This document shows, piece after piece, positions 25,415 through 33,830 of a stretch of DNA of 50,606 nucleotides; positions within the stretch are counted from its first letter, which is position 1; the number at the start of each line of letters is the position of its first letter. The position numbers and the translations under genes are program-made. This DNA comes from Streptomyces huasconensis. Its GTDB lineage: Bacteria > Actinomycetota > Actinomycetes > Streptomycetales > Streptomycetaceae. Location: positions 1 through 50,606 of the forward strand of contig RBWT01000036.1 of NCBI GenBank assembly GCA_004010275.1, written 5' to 3'. Under the pieces are notes generated by a model. The model was not told where the DNA came from. It worked only from the letters and a program-made list of their open reading frames with translations, and made no database searches.

Positions 25415-26647
25415 TCAGGACTCAGCGCCGCTCAACGGCTTGAGGACCCTGGCCGGCAGCTGGCCGAGCGGTGGCCGGGAGTGCTTCGGTACTCCCGTCA
25501 TCGCCCGCAGCAGGTCGTCGATGCCCTCCGAGGTGAGCTCCGTGACGTCGTAATGGTCCGACGTCCATGGCTGCAGCATCTCGGGGATGTTGTCCACCAG
25601 TTCATGAGGCAGGACAACGGGCAACACCTTGGCGGTCCACTCGTCGCGGTGCGCGTGAAGCCGCTCATTGATGAGCCGGGACTCACTCCGAATCCCCGGG
25701 TGTTCGCGCCCGCGCAACTCGCCGTCGAACGCTTTGCGACAGATGGGGGAGGCAAGAACGATGACGAAATCAACCCGGTCGATGTTCTTCCTCGCCCAGG
25801 TGCCCCAGTCCCCGCGCTTGCCTTCCTCATACCGGTCCATATGCACGTCGACGCCATTCTCGGCAAGAAGATTACCGAACTGCCTGGCAGTTTCCTTGTG
25901 CTGCGGCGAGTCGTGCGCGTAGCAGATGAAAACGGAAGGGTGATAATCCCGGCCCGGGACTTCGGTGACGGCCGAGAGCGAAGGCACCACACTTCTCAGG
26001 CCCTCCCGGGGCGCAACCAGACCTAGTCGAAACTCGACTGGCACCTGTGTGGGTCGGTATTCGACCTCCGGGAGGAACGACAGGTCGTATCGAGCGGAGC
26101 ATTCCACTCGTTGCTCAACCTGCCCGGCGGGGGTGAGCAGGACGACCCAGGCAGCGTAGGAGCCGGGACGAACACCGGCCCCGCCGAGCGCTACATGCCT
26201 CCACCGCACGCTGTTGCCCCCGGCGCCGAACATGTCGACCCTGTCCGTGGTCGCCGGAAGCAGAACCTGAGTGGACACATCGCCCTCGCTCGGGACGAAG
26301 TTCAGAAACCGGTTGAGCACGTAGGGCTTAGGAATTTCTGGAGACGTATCGAAGCGAGGCAGAGCATCGATGACGACAGCCTGATCCATCTCCCCGGACA
26401 GGAATTCGAAGGAAATTTCGAACCAAGGCATCCCGGGGCATTCGGCGTCGATTTCGAGGTCGTAATTGATCTTGACTAGATGGGCGTCATATCCGTCGAA
26501 CATGTTCGACGGAGTATCGATGCGATCCACCTGCCAACTACGCAGATGTGCCACGCCGACGCTGACACCATTCGGCGCCGAATCCATCCTCCTGCCGCCC
26601 TCACGTACAACGGTGAGGTCGATGTGGACGCGCCTCTGTGAATCCAC
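25415..26647 (-). CDS. SEFIR-domain protein with beta-rich N-terminal region
   Basis: 410 residues. The C-terminal part (about 245-390) is a SEFIR/TIR-like domain: HPSVFICYAHDSPQHKETA (box 1), NGVDVHMDRYEEGKRGDWG, WARKNIDRVDFVIVLASP, INERLHAHRDEW and KVLPVVLP. SEFIR domains mediate homotypic signalling; bacterial ones sit next to defence genes and, like TIR domains, may consume or bind nucleotides. The first 240 residues are predicted beta-rich (PWFEISFEFLSG, ARYDLSFLPEVEYRP) and not recognised, perhaps a ligand-sensing or immunoglobulin-like unit. GTG 26647 has AAAGG about eight bases upstream; longer frames lack support. The gene converges on pPIWI-RE. Its upstream region is AT-rich with a TTGACA-like box at 26734-26739 (reverse strand) but no good -10 at the right distance. 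Confidence 0.8.
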   Translation of the reverse strand: MDSQRRVHIDLTVVREGGRRMDSAPNGVSVGVAHLRSWQVDRIDTPSNMFDGYDAHLVKINYDLEIDAECPGMPWFEISFEFLSGEMDQAVVIDALPRFDTSPEIPKPYVLNRFLNFVPSEGDVSTQVLLPATTDRVDMFGAGGNSVRWRHVALGGAGVRPGSYAAWVVLLTPAGQVEQRVECSARYDLSFLPEVEYRPTQVPVEFRLGLVAPREGLRSVVPSLSAVTEVPGRDYHPSVFICYAHDSPQHKETARQFGNLLAENGVDVHMDRYEEGKRGDWGTWARKNIDRVDFVIVLASPICRKAFDGELRGREHPGIRSESRLINERLHAHRDEWTAKVLPVVLPHELVDNIPEMLQPWTSDHYDVTELTSEGIDDLLRAMTGVPKHSRPPLGQLPARVLKPLSGAES

Positions 26648-27153
26648 TGGTGCACCTTTCAATGGTCCGCGATGGCGCCACACTAGGCCACTCCCCGCCT
26701 CACGCGCCCCCGGTTGCTCCAATGTCATACATCTGTCAACTTTCGACCGATCGTAACTAAGTAACGCCTTTTATGATAGCGACATCCCCCAGCCCCGCAC
26801 ATGAAACCGCGCTACGGAACTCGACCCCCAATGCAGCTTCGCCACCCTTTTCTGCGACGCTCGGAGCCAGGTCTGCACTTGTTGAAAGTGGATCATTCAC
26901 TCGACTGCTCACGCGCTTCGCTCGAACTGAAGAGCAAGATCACTAGGCAGCGAGTCAAAGCCTCGCGACCGGAGATCGATGACTGCGGGTAAACGTGCGG
27001 CAACTCGTATCGCATGCGCGGGTCCCGACGCCGCCGCAGTCCCAGCCGTCACCACTGTTTCTACCCGTTGGCCCGGGGCAGCGAGAGCCCCCTGTACGAA
27101 GCACAGACCCCAGAGACGCAACCGGGTCGATTCCAAGGTCATCTGATACAAAG
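26648..27153. other. Intergenic region at right edge of island
   Basis: Between the SEFIR start and the tRNA terminator. It holds the probable SEFIR promoter in an AT-rich patch (26720-26790). Short open frames at 26801-26992 and 26909-27151 have no recognised product. I found no integrase gene or tRNA-derived repeat in it. Confidence 0.5.
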
Positions 27154-27185
27154 AAACCCCAGGTCAGAGGCCTGACCTGGGGTTT
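27154..27185 (-). terminator. Strong hairpin terminator downstream of tRNA-Thr
   Basis: Perfect 14-bp arms (AAACCCCAGGTCAG and CTGACCTGGGGTTT) around a 4-base loop, starting eight bases after the tRNA 3' end in the direction of transcription; the arm ends in TTT. Being symmetric, it could also stop transcripts leaving the island. Confidence 0.85.
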
Positions 27186-27192
27186 ACCTTTG

Positions 27193-27266
27193 AGCCGCCT
27201 TCGGGATTCGAACCCGAGACCTACGCATTACGAGTGCGTTGCTCTGGCCATCTGAGCTAAGGCGGC
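27193..27266 (-). tRNA. tRNA-Thr, anticodon CGU
   Basis: 74-nt cloverleaf. Acceptor arms GCCGCCT and AGGCGGC pair fully; the D arm is GCTC...GAGC; the anticodon stem ACGCA/TGCGT encloses the loop CTCGTAA with anticodon CGT, reading ACG; the T arm is TCGGG-TTCGAAT-CCCGA. CCA is not encoded. Its 3' end faces the defence island, the usual orientation for tRNA genes used as integration sites. Confidence 0.96.
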
Positions 27267-27372
27267 GCGCCGTCCGCACCATCGTGCGATCAGCAACGCG
27301 GCCAAGTCTACACAGTTTCCGGGGGTGCTCCGCACACCCCTCCCGGAGCGGGCTTTCGCCCCCGCGGAACCG

Positions 27373-28944
27373 CTACGAGCAGCGCTTTCCGTCCGCCGGT
27401 GCCGTGCCCTCCAGGAGGTAGCCGTTGATCGCCGAGTCGACGCACGCGCTGCCCCTGCCGTACGCCGTGTGACCGTCGCCCTCGTAGGTGAGGAGGTGGC
27501 CGGAGGAGAGCTGGGAGGCCAGGGCCTGTGCCCAGTGGTAGGGCGTCGCGGGGTCGCGGGTCGTGCCGACGACCACGATGGGGGCCGCCCCCCGCGCCTC
27601 GATGCGGTGCGGCTCACCCGTGGCCTTCACCGGCCAGTAGGCGCAGTTCAGCGAGGACCACGCGAGGCCCTCGCCGAAGACCGGGGAGGCCTTCTCGAAG
27701 TCGGGCACCGCCTCCTTCACCTCCTCCGGCGTGGTGAAGGCGGGCGGCAGGTCCAGGCAGTTCACGGCGGCGTTGGCGAACATCAGGTTCGCGTACGTGC
27801 CGTCGCTGTCCCGCTCGTAGTAGCTGTCGGAGAGGCCCAGCAGGGCCGAGCCGTCCCTGTTCCGCATCGCCGATGTGAGTGCGTCCCGGAGCTGCGGCCA
27901 GGCGCTCTCGTCGTACATCGCGGCGAGCACGCCCGTCGTGGCGAGTGCCTCGCCGAGCTTGCGGCCCGAGGCGTCCCCGGTCGGCAGCGGCACGCGGTCC
28001 AGTTCGTCGAAGAAGCGCTTCAGCCGCTTGCCCGCCTCGAGGGGGTTCCGGGAGCCGAGCGGGCACTCGCGGCCGAGCGCCACGCAGTCCTTCGCGAACG
28101 CCTGGAACGCCGTCTCGAAGCCGGCGGTCTGGTCCCGGTTCATGCGCCGCGCGGACAAGGAGGGGTCCATCGCGCCGTCCAGCACGAGGCGCCCCACGCG
28201 CTCCGGGAAGAGCCCGGCGTACGTCGCCCCCAGGAACGTCCCGTACGAAGCGCCGACGTACGACAGCTTCTCGTCGCCCAGTGCCGCCCGCAGGATGTCC
28301 ATGTCCCGCGCCGCCTCGACCGTGGAGACGTGCGGCAGGATCACCCCCGACCGCTTCTCGCAGCCGGCCGCGAAGCCCTCGAAGGAGGCCCGAAGGCCGT
28401 CGGTCTCGCGCTGGTCGTCAGGGGTGACGTCGGTCTGCGTGTACGCGTCCATCTCCTTGCCCTCGAGGCAGGTGACGGGCTCGCTGCGGGCCACGCCGCG
28501 CGGGTCGACGGCGACCATGTCGTAGCGGGCGCGGACCTCTTCGGGGTAACCGAGCGCCGCGTACGACTGGAGGTAGCCGATCGCCGAGCCGCCGGGGCCG
28601 CCCGGGTTGACCAGGAGCGAACCGAGCCGCGCCTTCCGCTTGGTGGCGTGCTTGCGGGCCACCGCCAGCTTGATGTCGCCCGCCGCGGGCTTGCCGTAGT
28701 CGCGCGGGGCCTTCATGGAGGCGCACTGGAAGCCGGCGACACCGCAGTCGCGCCAGCTCAGCTTCTGGTCGTAGTACGGGGCCAGCTCCGCGGAGGTCGA
28801 GCGGGGCAGGGCGGCCATGGAGACGTCCGTCGTCGAGGCCCCCAAGGAGCAGCCCGAGACGAGCAGGCCGGTGGCCACGAGCAGCGTGCCGCGCGTTCGG
28901 AGGGAGGGGCGGCGGTGGCGACGGCTGTCACGACTGATGTCCAT
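27373..28944 (-). CDS. Secreted tripeptidyl-aminopeptidase-like alpha/beta hydrolase, lipoprotein
   Basis: About 523 residues. The N-terminus is a lipoprotein signal: charged start, hydrophobic LLVATGLLVSG and lipobox Cys (VSGC). The mature part is a Slp/Tap-type exopeptidase: oxyanion motif LLVNPGGPGGSAIGYL, DMVAVDPRGVARSEPV, nucleophile GASYGTFLGATYAG, acid TTRDPATPY and His in GDGHTAYGRGSACV. The disulfide-type cysteines common in the family (LSWRDCGVAGFQC, LNCAYWPV) are present. It should remove tripeptides from extracellular proteins or signal remnants while anchored to the outer face of the membrane. ATG 28944 directly precedes the signal; a GTG sits one codon before it. No strong ribosome site, so perhaps leaderless. 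Downstream is the tRNA gene. Confidence 0.88.
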   Translation of the reverse strand: MDISRDSRRHRRPSLRTRGTLLVATGLLVSGCSLGASTTDVSMAALPRSTSAELAPYYDQKLSWRDCGVAGFQCASMKAPRDYGKPAAGDIKLAVARKHATKRKARLGSLLVNPGGPGGSAIGYLQSYAALGYPEEVRARYDMVAVDPRGVARSEPVTCLEGKEMDAYTQTDVTPDDQRETDGLRASFEGFAAGCEKRSGVILPHVSTVEAARDMDILRAALGDEKLSYVGASYGTFLGATYAGLFPERVGRLVLDGAMDPSLSARRMNRDQTAGFETAFQAFAKDCVALGRECPLGSRNPLEAGKRLKRFFDELDRVPLPTGDASGRKLGEALATTGVLAAMYDESAWPQLRDALTSAMRNRDGSALLGLSDSYYERDSDGTYANLMFANAAVNCLDLPPAFTTPEEVKEAVPDFEKASPVFGEGLAWSSLNCAYWPVKATGEPHRIEARGAAPIVVVGTTRDPATPYHWAQALASQLSSGHLLTYEGDGHTAYGRGSACVDSAINGYLLEGTAPADGKRCS

Positions 28945-29045
28945 CACGCGAGAGTAACTGTGGGCACAAGGTGCATAACAGACTGTGCATTACCGGTACT
29001 CGTACGGGTGATGGTGCGGGTACGGCTACGCGCAGCCGGACGCCG

Positions 29046-30251
29046 TCACCCCGCCCGCAGCGCCACCGTCATCGCCTCCACCGCGAGCAGCGGTGCCACG
29101 TTGCGGTCGAGGGCCGTGCGGCAGGCGCCGATCGCCTCGATGCGGCGCAGCGTGGACTCCGGCGAGGTGCCGAGGGCCATGCGCTCCAGCATGTCCTGCA
29201 CCTCGGTGTTGGCGATGGCCACGCGGGAGCCGAGCTGGAGGGCGAGGACGTCGCGGTAGACCCCGGTCAGGTCGATGAGCGCCAGGTCCAGGCTGTCGCG
29301 CTGCGTACGAGTTCTGCGGCGCTTCTGGCGGTCCTCCAGCTCCTTCATCGCACCCGCTGTGCCGCGCGGCATCCGGCCGCCCTGCGCCGCGCCGAGCGCC
29401 GCCTTCAGGTCCTCGGTCTCCTTGGTGTCGACGTCCTCGGCGACCTGCTTCGCGTCGTCGGACGCCGTGTCGATCAGCTCCTGAGCGGCCTTGAGGCAGC
29501 CGCCGATCTCCTGCACCCGCAGGGGCAGCTTCAGGACGGCGGCCCTGCGCTCACGCGCGCGTGGGTCGGTGGCGAGCCTCCGGGCGCGGCCGATGTGCCC
29601 CTGCGTGGCGCGCGCCACCGCGGCGGCGACTTCCGGCTCGATGCCGTCCCTCCGTACGAGCACGTCGGCCACGGCGTCCACCGGAGGCGTACGCAGGGTC
29701 AGGTGCCGGCAGCGGGAGCGGATGGTCGGCAGCACGTCCTCCAGGGAGGGCGCGCAGAGCAGCCACACGGTGCGTGGGGCGGGCTCCTCGACGGCCTTCA
29801 GCAGGACGTTCCCCGCGCCTTCCGTGAGGCGGTCGGCGTCCTCCAGGACGATGACCTGCCAGCGGCCGACCGCGGGCGAGAGCTGGGCGCGCCGGACCAG
29901 GTCACGGGTCTCCTTGACGCCGATGGACAGCAGGTCCGTGCGCACCACTTCGACGTCGGCGTGCGTACCGATGAGGCTGGTGTGGCAGCCGTCGCAGAAG
30001 CCGCAGCCGGGGACGCCGCCGAGCGCCCGGTCCGGGCTCGTGCACTGGAGTGCGGCGGCGAAGGCGCGCGCGGCCGTGGACCGCCCGGAGCCGGGCGGGC
30101 CCGTGAAGAGCCAGGCGTGCGTCATCTTCGACGCGTCCGGCACGGGCGTGTCGGCGGCGACCGCCGTCACCAGCGCGTCGGCGTCCCGAGCGGCGGCGCT
30201 CAGCTGCTCGCTCACCCGCTCCTGGCCCACCAAGTCGTCCCACACGCTCAT
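29046..30251 (-). CDS. holB: DNA polymerase III subunit delta'
   Basis: 401-residue clamp-loader AAA+ subunit. It begins VWDDLVGQERVSEQL and has the modified P-loop GPPGSGRSTAARAF, the zinc module CGFCDGCH preceded by LQC, a DEDA-like box (IVLEDADRL) and the SRC sensor motif (IRSRCRHLTLRTP). The P-loop has Arg in place of the usual Lys (GSGRST), fitting delta' subunits that do not hydrolyse ATP. A Lys/Arg-rich insertion (about residues 305-320) is common in actinobacteria. It follows tmk on the same strand, as in other Streptomyces, and is probably read from the same transcript across a 160-bp gap that contains a 15-bp sequence repeated at 30287-30301 and 30307-30321. Confidence 0.92.
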   Translation of the reverse strand: MSVWDDLVGQERVSEQLSAAARDADALVTAVAADTPVPDASKMTHAWLFTGPPGSGRSTAARAFAAALQCTSPDRALGGVPGCGFCDGCHTSLIGTHADVEVVRTDLLSIGVKETRDLVRRAQLSPAVGRWQVIVLEDADRLTEGAGNVLLKAVEEPAPRTVWLLCAPSLEDVLPTIRSRCRHLTLRTPPVDAVADVLVRRDGIEPEVAAAVARATQGHIGRARRLATDPRARERRAAVLKLPLRVQEIGGCLKAAQELIDTASDDAKQVAEDVDTKETEDLKAALGAAQGGRMPRGTAGAMKELEDRQKRRRTRTQRDSLDLALIDLTGVYRDVLALQLGSRVAIANTEVQDMLERMALGTSPESTLRRIEAIGACRTALDRNVAPLLAVEAMTVALRAG

Positions 30252-30411
30252 GGGGTCACCGCCTTACGCTGCCGCACCGCTCCGCACGGCACTGCTCTGC
30301 ATTGCGCGGCACTGCTCTGCACCGCTCTCACCGGACTGCCCATTGTGGGACACGGCACTGACAATCCGGCACCGACGACCCGGCGCCGACGACCGGCGCC
30401 GGCGTTCACGG

Positions 30412-33400
30412 TCAACGCCTGCGGCCTCCCCGACGCCCGCGTCGGCCATCGCCCTCACCCTGGCCGGCTTCGGCCTCTGCGGCTGCGTCGTCCTCGTCGT
30501 GCGAGCCCAGCAGTTCGTCCGCCAGAGTCGGCATGTCGTCCTGCGGCGTCTCCTCGGCCCACTCGGGCCGGGGCCGCACCGGTACGCCCTGCTCGTTGAT
30601 CTGGGGCAGCTCCCGGGTGCGCTCATTGGCGCCCTCGGGGGTCGCCGTGCGCTCGTCCCGGAAGTAGCCCGGCGGCACCTTGTCGTCGAGGTCGGCGCGG
30701 TCCTCGCGGACGGACGGCAGCACGGCGGTGTCGTCCGTGGCTCCCGGAACGGTCGGCTGCGGCAGCACCGCGGTGTCCTCCGGCCCGGGGCCGTCGGGCC
30801 GCACCTGCGGCAGCACGGCGGTCTCGTCGCCGCTCCGGAGGGCGGCGGCGCCACGACCGGGGTGGGCACGGTGGTCTCGTTGTCCGGCACGGGCGGTACG
30901 GACCCAGTGGCCCTCGTGGAGCCCGCAGCCTCGGCGGACCCCGCGGCTTCGGCGGACTCGGCCCCCGCGGACCTCCCCGAAGCCTTCGACAGCCCGACGC
31001 CCTGGGAAGCCCCAGAGCCCGCAGCCGCCCCGGCAGCCCCAGCCCGCCCCAGCCCGCTTACCCGAGGTACCAGACGCCGCAGGCACAACAGGCGCCGCAG
31101 AGACAACAGGCGCAACCGGCGCGCAGCCGCCGCCGCAGCCGCCGCGGCCATCCTCCGCGCCTCCTCCGCCCGGAGCAACGCCTCCTCGGCCTTCCGCTGC
31201 TTCTCCAGGCGGCGCTGCTCCGCCTCGGCCCGCCGCCGCGCCTCTTCCTCGGCCTCCCGGCGGCGCCGCTCCTCCTCGGCCGCCCTGAGCTTCTCCTCGG
31301 CGAGCAGCCTGGCCTTCTCCTCCTCGGCCTTGCGGCGCGCCTCCTCGGCACGCTTCCTGGCCTCCTCGGCCTGCCGCTCGGCCTCGCGGCGCTGGGCCTC
31401 CTCCAGCTCGCGCCGCTTGCGCTCCTCCTCCTCGGCCCGGAGCTTGGCGAGCTGCGCCTGGCGCTCACGCTCCAGGCGCTCCTCCTCGGCCTTGCGCGCG
31501 GCCTCTTCCTCGGCCTTGCGCCGCGCCGCCTCCTCGGCGGCCTTGCGGGCCTCTTCCCGGGCCTTCACCTCGGCCTCGGAGAGCGGCAGCACCAGGTCGA
31601 GCCGGTGCCGGATCACGGTCGTGACCGCTTCCGGCTCCTGCGAGGCGTCGACGACGAGGTAGCGGCCCGGGTCGGCGGCGGCGAGCGTGAGGAAACCGGA
31701 CCGCACGCGCGCGTGGAACTCCGCGGGCTCCGACTCCAGCCGGTCGGGTGCCTCGGTGAACCGCTCGCGGGCCGCCTCCGGCGACACGTCGAGCAGGCAC
31801 GTCAGGTTCGGCACCAGGCCACCGGTCGCCCAGCGGTTGATGCGGGCGACCTCGGTGGGCGACAGGTCACGGCCGGCGCCCTGGTAGGCGACGGAGGAGT
31901 CGATGTACCGGTCGGAGATGACGACGGCACCGCGCTCCAGGGCGGGCCGTACGACCGTGTCGACGTGCTCGGCGCGGTCGGCGGCGTACAGCAGCGCCTC
32001 TGCGCGGTGCGAGAGACCGGCCGACGAGACGTCGAGGAGGATCGACCGCAGCCGCTTGCCGACGGGCGTCGCGCCCGGCTCGCGCGTGACGACGACCTCG
32101 TGGCCCTTGGCGCGAATCCACTCGGCGAGCGCCTCGGCCTGGGTGGACTTCCCGGCGCCGTCACCGCCCTCCAGGGCGATGAAGAAGCCGGTGGTGGAGG
32201 CCGCCTGCACCGGGTCGTCGCCGCGCAGCGCGTCCCGCAGGTCGTGCCGCAGGGGCACGCCCTGCCGGTCGTCGGCCTTGGCGAGGACCAGCGCGGCCAC
32301 CGGCAGCAGCAGCGCGCCGACCAGCATCAGCGTGAAGGCGGCGCCTCCGTGGTCGAAGACGAACTTGCCGTTGACCATGCGGTGCGGCCCGATCAGGGCG
32401 GCGACCACGGGGGCCACCAGCACGCTGAGCGCGACGACGAGGCGTACGACGGCCTGGAGGTGCGCCGTGGTGCGGGCCCTGCGGTAGTCCTCGACCTCCT
32501 GGTCGAGCAGCGCGTGCCCGATGTTCGCGGCGACGCCCGCGGCGACACCGGCGAGGGCCAGGAGCAGCAGGACGGTCGTCACGTCCGGCACGAGGCCCGC
32601 GGCGAGCAGCGCGACGCCGGTGAGGGCGATGGCGAGCGCGAGGAGCCGACGCCGGGAGAGCGAGGTCAGCAGGGACGGCGCGGTACGGATTGCGACGACG
32701 GTGCCGCCGGTCAGGGCGAGGACGATCAGGCCGTACGTGACGGGCCCGCCGCCGAGGTCCTTGGCGTGCAGCACGGCGACGGCGACGGCCGCGGCGATGG
32801 CGGCGGCGACAGCGGCGCAGGCCGTGACGAACAGCGGGATGGCGCCGGTGCGGCCCTTGTCGGTGCCGGTGCCGGTGCGGGGCCGGCGCAGGCCTTCGAG
32901 CGGGCTACGCGCGCGTGGCGTCGGCGTACCGGGGAGCCGCAGGAAGTACACGATGGAGATCGACCCGGCGAAGAGCCCGGCGGCGAGGAACGAGGCGAGG
33001 CCCGCCTGGTGTTCCGCGAACCAGTCGAGTCCGGCTCCCAGGAGGTTGCCGACGAGCGTGATCGCGACGAGCACGGCGGCGGCGAGGGGCAGCGCCACGA
33101 ATCCCGTACGCAGGGACAGGCGCCGCAGCGCGTCCAGGTGATCCGGCAGCGGCCGCACCGTCGCACCCTCCGGGGGCGGGGCGGGCAGCAGGGCGGGCGC
33201 GGCGCTCTCCCGTGACACCGTCCAGAACCGCTCGGCGACGCCGGCCACGAAGGAGGTCACCAGGAGCACCGCGAGGGCGTTGTCCGGGGTCCAGTCGATC
33301 CACAGCGGAGCGACGACCAGCAGGGCGGCGCGCACGCCGTCGGCGCCGATCATGGTCCAGCGCCGGTCGAGCGGGCCCCCCGGTGACGTGAGGGAGGTCA

Positions 33401-33710
33401 GCGGGCCCAGCAGCACCGCTCCGAAGAGCAGCGTCGCGAGGACGCGCGCTCCGAAGACGGCGGTGATGGCGAAGGCCACGCCTCGGTAGCCGCCTCCGAA
33501 GGCGCCTTCCACGATGGCGGACTGGAGGACGAGAATCACCAGGACGAGCAGGGCGAGCGCGTCGCCCACACTGTCGACGAGCTGTGCGCTCCACAGCCGC
33601 TTCAACTGCGGTACGCGCAGCAAGGCGCGGACGGCACGCTCTCGGGAATCTGCGACCAGGGCTTCGTCGGGGGCCGGATTTCCGGCCGTTGGCTGCTCGG
33701 CACGCGTCAT
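30412..33710 (-). CDS. tmk: Membrane protein-thymidylate kinase fusion with long coiled-coil tail; frameshifts in tail
   Basis: N-terminal about 500 residues: an MFS-like membrane region with some ten to twelve hydrophobic segments. Then dTMP kinase (about 510-710): FIALEGGDGAGKSTQAEAL (P-loop), TREPGATPVGKRLR (DRX-like region), DRYIDSSVAYQGAGRDL and the lid. It converts dTMP to dTDP. After that comes a Glu/Ala/Arg/Lys coiled coil of about 170 residues and an acidic tail (DETAVLPQ, DMPTLADELLGSHDEDD) ending at 30412. This architecture is shared by Streptomyces Tmk. The tail needs at least three frame switches (near 31110, 31045 and 30840) in repetitive GC-rich sequence; the kinase part is intact. 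ATG 33710. Without correction the frame would run to 30264. Confidence 0.88.
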
Positions 33711-33765
33711 CCGTCCAGCCTATCCGGACGGGCCACCTCCCACTCCTCCCGCCCGAACAAACGAC

Positions 33766-33800
33766 CGCACCGGGCGCCGGTCGATCAGGCACCCGGTGCG
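33766..33800 (-). terminator. Hairpin after topA
   Basis: Nine-bp arms CGCACCGGG and CCCGGTGCG with a 17-base loop, 31 bp after the topA stop and before tmk. No T-run, as is usual in this genus. It probably ends or reduces topA transcripts before tmk. Confidence 0.6.
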
Positions 33801-33830
33801 CGCTCCGTCAGAGGCCCGCCGCGCGAGTCA

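Noticed and set aside
26801..26992. 63-codon frame between SEFIR and tRNA
   Set aside because: No ribosome site, no family resemblance, composition unlike the neighbours.
27193..27240. Duplicate tRNA 3' end as att site in the island
   Set aside because: I scanned 9800-10800 and 26650-27150 by eye for the T-arm/acceptor sequence and saw no convincing second copy; a computed search would be needed to exclude short or diverged ones.
30252..30411. Continuation of the tmk frame to 30264
   Set aside because: The last residues in that frame are Cys/Arg-rich and out of register; the acidic tail ending at 30412 in the other frame matches the usual Streptomyces Tmk end.
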